Source of the DNA: Paucilactobacillus hokkaidonensis JCM 18461
Lineage (GTDB): Bacteria; Bacillota; Bacilli; Lactobacillales; Lactobacillaceae
Length of the DNA: 64,000 nt
NCBI RefSeq assembly: GCF_000829395.1
Contig: NZ_AP014680.1
Coordinates: 62,001 to 126,000, forward strand
Direction of reading: 5' to 3'
Each line of letters begins with the position of its first letter. Positions within the stretch are counted from its first letter, which is position 1. The notes beneath the pieces were generated by a model. It saw only the letters and a program-made list of their open reading frames with translations. It was not told the DNA's origin and made no database searches. Shown here piece after piece: positions 8,623 to 17,575 of this stretch. A program made the translations under genes and the position numbers.

Positions 8623-8656
8623 AAAGGATCATCCGGAGAAACCCAGATGATCCTTT
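8623..8656 (-). terminator. Terminator of the ABC-F gene
   Basis: An 11-bp perfect stem (aaaggatcatc / gatgatccttt) with a 12-base loop lies shortly after the ABC-F stop codon. The minus-strand T-run is short. Confidence 0.65.
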
Positions 8657-8671
8657 TGCATAAATCGTTAT

Positions 8672-10291
8672 TTAATAGATACCTTCAACTTTGGCTTGAA
8701 CTGTTTCATGCGCCATAAACTCATCATAGTTAGTATCGGCACGATCAACAACACCTTTTGGTCCAACTTCAACGATATGATTAGCAATCGTTTGGATAAA
8801 TTGGTGATCATGACTGGTAAATACTAATGAGCCAGTAAAGTCAGTTAGTGCATCGTTCAAACTAGTGATGCTTTCAAGATCCAGATGGTTAGTTGGATCG
8901 TCTAAGATTAAAGTATTAGCCTTACTTAACATTAATTTGGACAGATAACTACGGACTTTTTCGCCCCCAGATAATACGTTAACTTGCTTCAGCACTTCTT
9001 CACCGCTGAATAACATTTTACCTAAGAATCCTCGCAAGAAAGTATTATCACTTTCTTCTTTACTAGCAAACTGACGTAACCATTCCACAATACTGATGTC
9101 TTCAGTAAATTCTGGTGTTAGATCCTTGGGCATGTAAGCGCGGGTAGTAGTAACGCCCCAATTAACAGTACCGGTATCTGGTTTTACATTACCAGCAATA
9201 ATCTGCATTAAAAGACTAGTAGTTGCATCGGAACGAGAAACGAGGGCCGTTTTATCGCCTGGATGGAGAATGAAATTGACGTTATCAAGCACCTTTTTAC
9301 CATCAATGGTTTTGCTGACGTTTTCTACGCGTAATAGATCGTTGCCCATTTCGCGTTCAGGTGTGAATTTAATAAATGGATATTTACGTGAGCTCGGTTT
9401 GATATCATCCAACGAGATTTTTTCCAATTGTTTCTTCCGTGATGTTGCTTGCTTAGACTTAGAAGCGTTGGCGGAGAAACGATCAACGAATTCTTGCAAT
9501 TGCTTAATTTGTTCTTCTTTTTTAGCATTTGATTGTGACTTAAGTTGTTGTGCTAATTGTGAACTTTGAATCCAGAAGTCATAATTGCCGACGAATAATT
9601 CAATTTTACCGAAGTCCACATCACAAATATGGGTACAAACGGTGTTTAAAAAGTGGCGGTCATGACTGACAACTAGGACGGTATTATCGTAGTCAGCGAG
9701 GAAGTTTTCTAGCCAGCTGATCGTCTGCGGATCCAAACCATTGGTCGGTTCGTCCAATAACAGTACGTCTGGTTTGCCAAACAATGCCTGTGCTAGCAAC
9801 ACTTTAATTTTGTCTCTTTCAGGTAATTCCTTCATTAAACTTTGATGTTGGCTTTCGGGGATGCCCAATGATTGTAATAACTGGTCGGCATCACTTTCTG
9901 CGTTCCAGCCATCCATTTCGGCAAAATCGCCTTCAAGTTCGGCCACTTTGAGTCCATCAGCCTCTGAAAAATCAGGTTTGGCGTACAATGCGTCTTTGTC
10001 GACCATTATTTGATAGAGCTTTTCATAGCCTTGGAGTACTGTATTGAGGACAGTTTGGTCATCAAAGGCGAAGTGATCTTGTTTCAAACTGCTCATTCGT
10101 TCATTATGCCCCATGCTCACAGTACCGGTGGTTGGCGTAAGATTACCTTCAAGAATCTTTAAGAACGTTGATTTTCCGGCCCCATTAGCACCAATAATGC
10201 CGTAGCAGTTTCCCGGAGTGAATTTTAAATTTACATTTTCATACAACTTTCGATCTGAAAATGTCATGGATACATTATTAACAGTTAACAA
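8672..10291 (-). CDS. ABC-F ATPase (YbiT/EttA-like, ribosome-associated)
   Basis: A 539-residue soluble protein with two nucleotide-binding domains and no membrane segment, as in ABC-F translation factors. Domain 1: Walker A GANGAGKST (about 34-42), a degenerate signature (LMKELPERDKIKVLLAQAL) and Walker B VLLLDEPTNGLD. A charged linker (about 245-300) matches the P-site tRNA interaction motif region. Domain 2 has a clear LSGGEK signature and LILDDPTNHLD, but its Walker A is replaced by VSRSDATTS, lacking the GK[ST] core. The TTG at 10291 is preceded by GAGGT. The family includes housekeeping ribosome factors and antibiotic-resistance factors; the overall length and missing linker extensions favour the YbiT-like housekeeping group. 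Confidence 0.88.
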   Translation of the reverse strand: MLTVNNVSMTFSDRKLYENVNLKFTPGNCYGIIGANGAGKSTFLKILEGNLTPTTGTVSMGHNERMSSLKQDHFAFDDQTVLNTVLQGYEKLYQIMVDKDALYAKPDFSEADGLKVAELEGDFAEMDGWNAESDADQLLQSLGIPESQHQSLMKELPERDKIKVLLAQALFGKPDVLLLDEPTNGLDPQTISWLENFLADYDNTVLVVSHDRHFLNTVCTHICDVDFGKIELFVGNYDFWIQSSQLAQQLKSQSNAKKEEQIKQLQEFVDRFSANASKSKQATSRKKQLEKISLDDIKPSSRKYPFIKFTPEREMGNDLLRVENVSKTIDGKKVLDNVNFILHPGDKTALVSRSDATTSLLMQIIAGNVKPDTGTVNWGVTTTRAYMPKDLTPEFTEDISIVEWLRQFASKEESDNTFLRGFLGKMLFSGEEVLKQVNVLSGGEKVRSYLSKLMLSKANTLILDDPTNHLDLESITSLNDALTDFTGSLVFTSHDHQFIQTIANHIVEVGPKGVVDRADTNYDEFMAHETVQAKVEGIY

Positions 10292-10426
10292 TCTCTTACC
10301 TCACTTTAATTTGTTTATCGTTAGTTTCGCATTCCTTCCATACTAGCAGATAAGGGCAAGTGGAACAATGATATAATACTGAAGGATGGCATTAAAGCGG
10401 TAACATTAAAAATAAGGGGTGATTTT

Positions 10427-11077
10427 ATGACTTTTGGACCGGATCCACATCAAGTTTATCCTAATTCAAATATCAAAGAACTGGTGTTTATTAAAAATAC
10501 CATTACACGACCGAATATTAAGATTGGTGATTTCACATATTATGATGATCCTGTCAATCCTGAAGGGTTTGAAGAACATGTAACACATCACTATGAGTTT
10601 CTGGGTGACCAACTAATAATTGGTAAATTTTGCTCAATTGCAAGTGGCATTGAATTTATAATGAACGGTGCCAATCACGTTATGAAGGGAATTTCCACCT
10701 ATCCATTTAATATTTTGGCAAATGGTTGGGAAAATAAAACCCCGGAGCTTTCTGATTTACCGTTTAAAGGAAACACCGTCGTTGGTAATGATGTCTGGTT
10801 CGGTCAAAACGTGACGGTTTTACCAGGGATCACCATTGGCGATGGAGCGATTATCGGAGCCAATAGTGTGGTTACTAAGGATGTTGCGCCATACAATATT
10901 GTGGGTGGCAACCCAGCACAGATGATTAAGCAACGATTTTCAACTAATGTTATTGCCAGTCTTGAAAAGCTTGCGTGGTGGGACCGAGATATTAGTTGGA
11001 TTAATGCCCATATTGGTGCCTTAATGGTCGGAGAAATTAGTCTGGAACAGATTGAGGCATTAATTGCGGCTAAGTAG
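10427..11077 (+). CDS. Vat/CatB-like xenobiotic O-acetyltransferase
   Basis: A 216-residue left-handed beta-helix acetyltransferase. The N-terminal half follows the Vat pattern closely (MTFGPDPHQVYP, NIKIGDFTYYDD, GKFCSIASGIEFIMNGANH with the catalytic His, STYPFNI) and the C-terminal half shows hexapeptide repeats (VGNDVWFGQNVTVLPGITIG, IGANSVVTKDV, YNIVGGNPAQ). Such enzymes acetylate streptogramin A or chloramphenicol from acetyl-CoA, but chromosomal homologues in lactobacilli are often of unknown substrate. Start follows AAGGGGTGAT. It is a single-gene unit ended by a terminator. Confidence 0.85.
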   Translation: MTFGPDPHQVYPNSNIKELVFIKNTITRPNIKIGDFTYYDDPVNPEGFEEHVTHHYEFLGDQLIIGKFCSIASGIEFIMNGANHVMKGISTYPFNILANGWENKTPELSDLPFKGNTVVGNDVWFGQNVTVLPGITIGDGAIIGANSVVTKDVAPYNIVGGNPAQMIKQRFSTNVIASLEKLAWWDRDISWINAHIGALMVGEISLEQIEALIAAK

Positions 11078-11106
11078 TGATTGATCTCTTTTTAAATTTT
11101 CGAAAA

Positions 11107-11149
11107 AAACTACCTGATGATTTCCAAACGGAAGTCATCAGGTAGTTTT
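11107..11149. terminator. Bidirectional terminator
   Basis: A 14-bp stem (aaactacctgatga and its complement) flanked by A- and T-runs separates the convergent acetyltransferase and alcohol dehydrogenase genes. Confidence 0.85.
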
Positions 11150-11170
11150 ATTAATATGATTTAATTAAGT

Positions 11171-11929
11171 TTACTGAGCTGTGTATCCACCGTCAACAAC
11201 GAATTCTGATCCAGTAGCGAATTTAGATTCATTAGAAGCTAGGTAGATGCAAATATAGGCAATGTCATTTGGTTCACCGAGATGGCCCATTGGTGTTTTT
11301 GTCCGTTCTGACATGGCTGCTTCAGCGCCGGGAATATTATCAACTAATGGAGTTTTGATATAACCGGGATGAACGGTGTTAACTCGAACGCCGTAGTCTT
11401 TAAGGGCACAGTCGATGGCTGCGGATTTAGACATAATGCGAACAGCACCCTTAGAAGCATTATATGCACCCAAGTCCGGATCACCAACAAAACCTTCAAT
11501 AGAAGACATGTTAATAATTGAAGCACCCAGGTTCTTGTTTTTCATCCGTTGAATTGCAAGTCTGGTTCCGAAAAAGACACCATCCAAGTTAATTGACATC
11601 AGTTTACGCCATGTTTCAGTTGAAGTTTCTTCAATCGAGCCGGTTAAACCAACACCAGCATTGTTTACAAGGGTCGAAACTGGGCCGTATAGTTTTTCAG
11701 TTGTATCAAATAATTTTGTCCAACCATCTTCATCGGAAGCATCATGTTGTACAAATGTGACAACGTCTGAACCACCAATTTGCTTGGCAGCTTTTTCACC
11801 AACGTCAGCATGACGACCGGTAATGACAACCTTGGCGCCTTCTTCAACAAACTTTTGGGCTACAGCAAAACCAATTCCCAAAGTACCACCAGTAACGATT
11901 GCAACTTTTCCATCTAAACGATTGCTCAT
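11171..11929 (-). CDS. (R)-specific, NADP-dependent short-chain alcohol dehydrogenase
   Basis: A 252-residue SDR closely resembling the Lactobacillus kefir/brevis (R)-alcohol dehydrogenase used for ketone reduction; the length is the same and many blocks are shared ([58 protein letters not shown]). The catalytic triad is Ser143, Tyr156 and Lys160; NNAG is at 89-92. The Arg39 in ITGRH matches the NADPH-preferring form of the family. The C-terminal GSEFVVDGGYTAQ, which carries the magnesium-binding end in the characterised enzymes, is intact. GGAGGT precedes the ATG. Single-gene unit; a paralogue lies at 43933. Confidence 0.92.
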   Translation of the reverse strand: MSNRLDGKVAIVTGGTLGIGFAVAQKFVEEGAKVVITGRHADVGEKAAKQIGGSDVVTFVQHDASDEDGWTKLFDTTEKLYGPVSTLVNNAGVGLTGSIEETSTETWRKLMSINLDGVFFGTRLAIQRMKNKNLGASIINMSSIEGFVGDPDLGAYNASKGAVRIMSKSAAIDCALKDYGVRVNTVHPGYIKTPLVDNIPGAEAAMSERTKTPMGHLGEPNDIAYICIYLASNESKFATGSEFVVDGGYTAQ

Positions 11930-12023
11930 GTGTAAAACCTCCTAATTGTTATATGTGAAGTTTAACACAAAAACGCTCATTTAGAAAATCGAGTAGTTAA
12001 GTTCAATAGTACATATTTAATTA

Positions 12024-12039
12024 TGTTTCACATGAAACA
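12024..12039. other. parS-like palindrome
   Basis: TGTTTCACATGAAACA, a match of 15 of 16 to the parS consensus with the central CACGTG altered to CACATG. It lies between two genes, just after the Ldh2-family gene stop. Confidence 0.4.
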
Positions 12040-12051
12040 TAATTAAGACAC

Positions 12052-13137
12052 CTACAATGCGGCGGGTGATTGAATATTTAATTCGGTAGCAATATCTTGT
12101 AGCTGCTTCGTAGTGGTGTCGTCAATTGAAACACCGTGCGCCTTATTTTCATCGTAACGTTTGTATTCTCGATCACCGGGGATCATGATTTGGGTGCCAG
12201 GTAGTTTGTCTAGATTTCGAATGCGGTCAAACATACTTTCGACATTGCCCTTAAGAACCTCCAGATCGCCAAAGAAAGATGGATCGATGGCCATAAAGAA
12301 CTGGCTAAAATCATGTTTGCCAGTGTTTGTGTCGGCAGAAATGGAACCTTGGGCTAAAATACCAGTTAAAAGTTCAACTACTAACGAGTTACCAAAACCC
12401 TTGTAATTGGAGTTTTCTTCAGAATTGCCACCCAGGGTCAAAACGCCACCACCAGGTTGTTCTTCTGTAAAGGCAACCTTGGAAAGAATATCTTCGGCTG
12501 CATTGGCATCTTTGACAACACCACGGTCACCATCAATGGCCCATTCACCAGGAATTTGTTCACCCTTTTTAGCCAGTAGCTGGATTTTACCGCCAGAAAC
12601 AACTGAAGTGGCACCATCAAAAACGAATGGGTGTGGATCGGCTGGAAAGGTGAACGCAAATGCATTGGAACCTAAGAATGCGTCCTTAGAATTTGTTGGA
12701 ACGACAAGTGGGCGTGTATTTGTATTTGAAATCCCAATTAGTCCGGCCTCGGCTGCCATTCGTGAGTAATAACCAGCAGTTCCGAAATGATTTGAATTAC
12801 GAATTACGGCAACGGAAATGACTGACTTCTTTGTTTTTTCGATTAGACTCTTCATTGCGAGTGCCGAAGCAATGTGTCCCATGTTTTGGTTGGCATCAAT
12901 CAATAAACTAGTGGGTGTTTCTTTTAATATGATTGGTTTATTTTTGGGTTCAATAATGTGTTCTTTAATCATATTGAGATACCAAGCTAATCGCTGGATG
13001 CCATGAGAAGAAATTCCCCGTAAGTCGGCATCGACTAATGTATCTGCTAGTAATGCACTATCTTCCTTTGAAAAATCATATTTGGCAAAGACCTGCTCTA
13101 AAAATGTTGCTTCTGCTGATGAACTAATTTTCATCAT
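12052..13137 (-). CDS. Ldh2 (malate/L-lactate dehydrogenase type 2) family oxidoreductase
   Basis: A 361-residue NAD(P)-dependent dehydrogenase of the Ldh_2 fold. Family blocks are GISSHGIQRLAWYLNMI with the conserved His (about 45), NSNHFGTAGYYSRMAAEAG with the second conserved His, LIGISNTNTRPLVVPT, GSNAFAFTFP and NYKGFGNSLVVELLTGIL. Members act on 2-hydroxy/2-oxo acids such as malate, sulfolactate, ureidoglycolate or 2,3-diketogulonate; the substrate cannot be read from the sequence. The gene is preceded by a T-box leader with its own promoter. The predicted specifier is ATG, implying induction when methionyl-tRNA is scarce. Either of two adjacent ATGs (13137, 13134) could be the start; the second spaces better from AAGGA. 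Confidence 0.85.
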   Translation of the reverse strand: MMKISSSAEATFLEQVFAKYDFSKEDSALLADTLVDADLRGISSHGIQRLAWYLNMIKEHIIEPKNKPIILKETPTSLLIDANQNMGHIASALAMKSLIEKTKKSVISVAVIRNSNHFGTAGYYSRMAAEAGLIGISNTNTRPLVVPTNSKDAFLGSNAFAFTFPADPHPFVFDGATSVVSGGKIQLLAKKGEQIPGEWAIDGDRGVVKDANAAEDILSKVAFTEEQPGGGVLTLGGNSEENSNYKGFGNSLVVELLTGILAQGSISADTNTGKHDFSQFFMAIDPSFFGDLEVLKGNVESMFDRIRNLDKLPGTQIMIPGDREYKRYDENKAHGVSIDDTTTKQLQDIATELNIQSPAAL

Positions 13138-13170
13138 GATTCCTTCTTTCTAATTTAATTCAAATAAAAA

Positions 13171-13440
13171 ATCGTCCTGTACAAAAATTTGTACAAGGAC
13201 GATTACGATTAAACCGTGGTGCCACCTATATTTACAATCAAAAAATGACTGCCTTGGTGCTTATTAAAATGGTCAAATAAGCTGGCAGCATAACGATTGC
13301 TAGGCGTAGACATGGCGTTAACTTGTCTAATACTCCGAGTTCATCTTCACTAGTTTTAAAATGTACCCTTGCAGCGAATAGGTACTCTCTTAAAATTAAA
13401 ACGAGTTACTCTTCTCATCAATATTTAATGTATTAACTTA
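13171..13440 (-). promoter_or_regulatory. T-box leader with predicted methionine specifier (ATG)
   Basis: A minus-strand leader for the Ldh2-family gene. In order: gatgagaagagta opens Stem I, the AGAGAG element and a distal loop follow, then gtGAAGATGAactc, in which the specifier ATG (13342-13344) sits between GAAG and A in the specifier loop. The T-box sequence GGTGGCACCACGG is at 13214-13226. The leader ends in an intrinsic terminator (13171-13204, stem atcgtcctgtacaaa / tttgtacaaggacgat with one bulge, then a T-run). The specifier reading is supported by the T-box at 45037, which has the same GAAGATGAAC loop in front of a methionine-synthase-type gene and compensatory changes in the flanking helix (GAG/CTC here, GAAG/CTTC there). 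Confidence 0.88.
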
Positions 13441-13446
13441 CTGACG

Positions 13447-13475
13447 AATTTAAAACAAATTGATTTGTTTGTCAA
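13447..13475 (-). promoter_or_regulatory. Promoter of the T-box/Ldh2 transcript
   Basis: Minus-strand TTGACA (13470-13475), 17-base spacer, TAAATT (13447-13452), placing the start of transcription near 13440, right before the leader. Confidence 0.7.
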
Positions 13476-13530
13476 GGAGACACATTGTAGAATGTGGTTG
13501 GAACGCGATACTATTTAGAGGTGAATAATA

Positions 13531-14118
13531 ATGCAAACAGCAGCAGAGCTTTTTTTGGCAATTCAAAACGATCCACAAAATAAAGTATTTACCCAACAAA
13601 AAATTTTACCACTGTACCATGTTGAGCTTGATGCAGAAATTATGATAATCAGCCAAGCGCCTAGTCGAAAGGCACAAGCATCGATGGTGTTTTGGGATGA
13701 CCCCAGTGGCGATCGGTTACGAGCATGGATGGGAATGACTAAAGAGCAGTTTTATCATTCCGGAAAAATAGCAGTAATGCCGCTAGATTTTTATTATCCG
13801 GGTAAGGGTCCACATGGTGATTTACCACCCCGAAAAGGATTCGCTGAAAAATGGCATGAGTCTGTTTTAGCACTCATGCCAAATATTCGGTTAACACTCT
13901 TGGTTGGCCAATATGCTCAAAAATATTATTTGCAAAAAAAACAGCAAAAAAATTTAACGGAAACGGTTCGCCATTATGAGGATTATTTACCCACCTACTT
14001 TCCGCTAGTCCATCCATCTCCATTAAACTATGGGTGGTTGAAACAACATGCTTGGTTTGAACAAACGGTTGTTCCAGCACTGCAAACGCAGGTTAAGCAA
14101 ATCATGGCTGATAAATAA
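13531..14118 (+). CDS. Uracil-DNA glycosylase family protein
   Basis: A 195-residue protein of the UDG superfamily of the kind widespread in Firmicutes and annotated simply as uracil-DNA glycosylase family. Motif A position: MIISQAPSRKAQAS (around 36-49); central strand LTLLVGQYAQKYYL (around 125); motif B: FPLVHPSPLNYGWLKQH (around 160), which carries the HPSP typical of active UDGs. It lacks the Cys cluster of family 4/5 enzymes. The likely role is removal of uracil or related bases from DNA, but activity is not certain in this subgroup. GAGGTGAATA precedes the ATG. It is divergent from the T-box-controlled gene. Confidence 0.75.
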   Translation: MQTAAELFLAIQNDPQNKVFTQQKILPLYHVELDAEIMIISQAPSRKAQASMVFWDDPSGDRLRAWMGMTKEQFYHSGKIAVMPLDFYYPGKGPHGDLPPRKGFAEKWHESVLALMPNIRLTLLVGQYAQKYYLQKKQQKNLTETVRHYEDYLPTYFPLVHPSPLNYGWLKQHAWFEQTVVPALQTQVKQIMADK

Positions 14119-14180
14119 AAAAACTTAATGCTTGCCTTGAAGTTAACTCCATGGTTTATGATGATCTCGTAATCAAATAA

Positions 14181-15056
<876 letters not shown>

Positions 15057-15074
15057 AAGATTGGAGAAAATGAT

Positions 15075-15713
15075 ATGCGTGTGATGATATTAGGTGCTGC
15101 GGGTCAAATTGGTAAAATGGTTACTAATGATCTCTTGGCTCAGACTGATTTTGATTTAACACTGTATGGTCGAAATGTTTCTACGAGATTAGCTGATCAA
15201 GCTAGTAATCGAGTTACATTTATTGATGGTACGTTTGAGGAACTTGATAAAATTAAAGCTAGTTTAGCAAATGTTGACGCGGTCTATCTGAGTTTTGTGG
15301 CCGGTGATGACATTATTCAACCACTAGTTAAAATTTTACAAGCAGCGGGTGTTAAACGATTTATTGCGGCTAATATTCCTGATTTATATCAAGAAGTGAC
15401 CGGTAAATTTCAGAAATGGTATCGAGAAAATACTGGGATTGTTTGGAATACGCCGTATAAAAAAGCGGCTGATATTATTGAAAATAGTGAACTTGATTAT
15501 ATTATTTTACGAATTACTTGGTTGTATAATCAGGAAGGTAATACCAATGTTCACATTACCAAAAAGGGTGAACCATTTGTGGAGGCACAGGTTACTCGAC
15601 AAGCGGTAGCACAAACGGTAGTTGATTTACTGACTGGTAAACTTGATTATCATCGTGAAAGCTTAGGATTGGGTGAGCCTGGAACACAATATTCCAAACC
15701 GAGTTTTTACTAA
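15075..15713 (+). CDS. NAD(P)-binding Rossmann-fold protein (atypical SDR)
   Basis: A 212-residue protein with the N-terminal Rossmann motif MILGAAGQIGK (glycine-rich loop) and an atypical-SDR pattern (NAD(P)H-binding, PF13460-like): VDAVYLSFVAGDD, AAGVKRFIAANIPDLYQ, ELDYIILRITWLYNQEG. There is no YxxxK catalytic pair in the usual place, which is normal for this subgroup. These proteins are quinone oxidoreductase-like or redox sensors; no precise function is claimed. Likely operon partner of the aldo/keto reductase. Confidence 0.75.
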   Translation: MRVMILGAAGQIGKMVTNDLLAQTDFDLTLYGRNVSTRLADQASNRVTFIDGTFEELDKIKASLANVDAVYLSFVAGDDIIQPLVKILQAAGVKRFIAANIPDLYQEVTGKFQKWYRENTGIVWNTPYKKAADIIENSELDYIILRITWLYNQEGNTNVHITKKGEPFVEAQVTRQAVAQTVVDLLTGKLDYHRESLGLGEPGTQYSKPSFY

Positions 15714-15720
15714 AAGTAAC

Positions 15721-15769
15721 TGCACAACAAAAAACGCAATCTAATTCAGATTGCGTTTTTTGTTGTGCA
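15721..15769. terminator. Strong terminator after the AKR operon
   Basis: A perfect 22-bp stem (arms begin tgcacaacaaaaaacgcaat) with a 5-base loop. T-runs are inside the stem on either strand. Confidence 0.85.
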
Positions 15770-15779
15770 TGACTGGTAG

Positions 15780-15807
15780 TTGCACTCCAATCCAGGCGTG
15801 GTAAACT
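15780..15807 (+). promoter_or_regulatory. Promoter of the DHA2 transporter gene
   Basis: TTGCAC (15780-15785), 16-base spacer, TAAACT (15802-15807). Transcription would start near 15814, which rules out a start codon at 15809. Confidence 0.45.
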
Positions 15808-15838
15808 ATTGCTAACTTATATTGGGATGGTGGAAATT

Positions 15839-17257
15839 TTGAAGCAAGGGTCGCAATGGATATTGTTATTTGCAACATCAATGGTTTCGTTCATGTCAAC
15901 GATTGATGCAAGTATTGTCAATATTGCTGTACCTAAAATGTCACGCGATTTAAAGGTGCCGATGAATGAGGCAGAGTGGATCGTGTCTGTATATCTAGTC
16001 ATGATTTGTGTGTTGCTGATTTTCTTTGGTAAGTTATCAGATCAGGTGGGAAGAATTCCAATTTTTCAAATTGGGACCCTTATTTTTGTGGCTGGGTCGC
16101 TGTTTTGTGGTTTAAGTACCAACTTAACTATGATTATTATTTCCCGGGTAATTCAAGCGGTTGGAGCGTCAATGACTATGGCAACCAATTTTGGGATTAT
16201 CACCGAGATTTTTCCGTTTCAACGACATGGAATCGCGTTAGGGGTTAATAGTTCATTTGTTCAAGTTGGTAATATTGCTGGACCAGGATTAGGTGGTTTA
16301 ATTTTGGCGACGTTCAACTGGCACTATATTTTCTTTGTGAATGTGCCAATCGGTTTAATTGCGTTTGCATTCGGTCATCATATCTTTCCAAAGGATACTC
16401 AGCCTCGTAAACCGATTGTGGTTGACTGGTTGGGATATGCGACTTATTCAATGGCAACAGTTGCTTTTTTTGTAGCAATCTATTGGGGTCAAGCGATCGG
16501 ATTTGTCCAGATACGTATCATGGGGCTATTTGCAATAGCTGCTGGGTTATTGGCGGTCTTTATTAGGCATGAACGACAGGCTAAGGATCCATTAATTAAT
16601 TTGAAGATTTTTAAAAGCGGTGGCTTTTCAATTGGAATCATTACTGCAATGTTGGTTTATTCAGTTGGTTATTTTAATAATATGATCATGCCTTTTTACC
16701 TGCAAGAGACACTGAAGTTATCTTCAATGACGGCTGGTTTAATTTTAATGTCGATTCCAATTTTAAATATTTTCAGTGCACCAGTAGGAGGGATGATTGC
16801 TGACCATATTGGAGCCGAAAAGATTTCTTTTCTAGCGTTATTTATTTTTCTAATTCCCGAATTAATATTTATTAATATAAATGTTTCTTGGTCAATTGTT
16901 TGGTTGATTGTTGGTTTGGCATTCTTTGGAATTGCCAATGGTGCTTTTCAAAATAATCCAATGATCATGGGTAATGCTGGAAAAGAATATCAAGGGGTTG
17001 CTGGTTCCATCGCTGCTTTGGCTCGTAATTTTGGAATGTCAATTGGTTTGTCATTGGCAACATCGCTGCTTTATTTTGGGATTAGTGTCAAGGCTGGAAA
17101 ACACATCACGGCATATCCAACAGCACATCCACACTGGTTTATCTTTGGTATGCATTTCACCTATTGGTTTGCACTCGCAATGATTATTATCGCTATTAGT
17201 TTGCTAGGTGGTCTATTACTCAAACAACGATTAAGCGCAAAGCAAGTGAAAGAATAG
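15839..17257 (+). CDS. MFS drug:H+ antiporter, DHA2 (14-TM, EmrB/QacA) family
   Basis: An efflux pump of about 472 residues with about 14 hydrophobic helices. Family motifs: motif D1 near helix 1 (FMSTIDASIVNIAVPKMS), motif A in the loop after helix 2 (GKLSDQVGR), and motif C-like GPGLGGLI in helix 5. The start is uncertain: the TTG at 15839 follows GGTGG and lies after the predicted transcription start, while the ATG at 15827 has no ribosome binding site. Typical substrates are cationic drugs, dyes or toxic organic compounds; nothing here specifies one. A structured repeat (17281-17486) follows the gene. Confidence 0.85.
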   Translation: MKQGSQWILLFATSMVSFMSTIDASIVNIAVPKMSRDLKVPMNEAEWIVSVYLVMICVLLIFFGKLSDQVGRIPIFQIGTLIFVAGSLFCGLSTNLTMIIISRVIQAVGASMTMATNFGIITEIFPFQRHGIALGVNSSFVQVGNIAGPGLGGLILATFNWHYIFFVNVPIGLIAFAFGHHIFPKDTQPRKPIVVDWLGYATYSMATVAFFVAIYWGQAIGFVQIRIMGLFAIAAGLLAVFIRHERQAKDPLINLKIFKSGGFSIGIITAMLVYSVGYFNNMIMPFYLQETLKLSSMTAGLILMSIPILNIFSAPVGGMIADHIGAEKISFLALFIFLIPELIFININVSWSIVWLIVGLAFFGIANGAFQNNPMIMGNAGKEYQGVAGSIAALARNFGMSIGLSLATSLLYFGISVKAGKHITAYPTAHPHWFIFGMHFTYWFALAMIIIAISLLGGLLLKQRLSAKQVKE

Positions 17258-17280
17258 ATTGAGTATGCAAAAAGAGGAGA

Positions 17281-17486
17281 GTGGGAAATAAGGCGTTTAG
17301 ATTCTGAGCATACTCCGTTGTCCAAAGAACTAACTGCTAAAGCAGTAAGTTCTCATGGCAGCCTAGACTAACGAATGATCCGTACTTTGGATCGTTTGTT
17401 AATCGTAGCTAAGCGGAAGCCATTATTACTTGCCGGTTTTCGGCTTAGTAATATGGACATCGAAGAGAATCTGCCTTATTTCCCAC
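17281..17486 (+). repeat. Structured intergenic repeat, family A, long copy
   Basis: Closed by an outer 14-bp stem: gtgggaaataaggc (17281-17294) with gccttatttcccac (17473-17486). Inside are further hairpins, including aacgaatgatcc ... ggatcgtttgtt with loop gtacttt. The second copy at 63864 is shorter: this copy has two extra segments of roughly 45-48 bases, each able to fold on its own. In the outer stem the G-C pair at the fifth position becomes T-A in the other copy, a compensatory change. The tail gttttagcaataaa is also shared. No coding frame is evident. Confidence 0.8.
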
Positions 17487-17575
17487 GTTTTAGCAATAAA
17501 GTTCCTAAAAGCAAAAGAAGCCTCAGCAAAAACGTAGTTTTTGCCCAGCTTCCTCTTCCTACATACTTATTTAGT

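Noticed and set aside
12407-12769. Plus-strand open frame opposite the Ldh2-family gene
   Set aside because: Shadow of a clear coding region on the other strand; composition is not protein-like.
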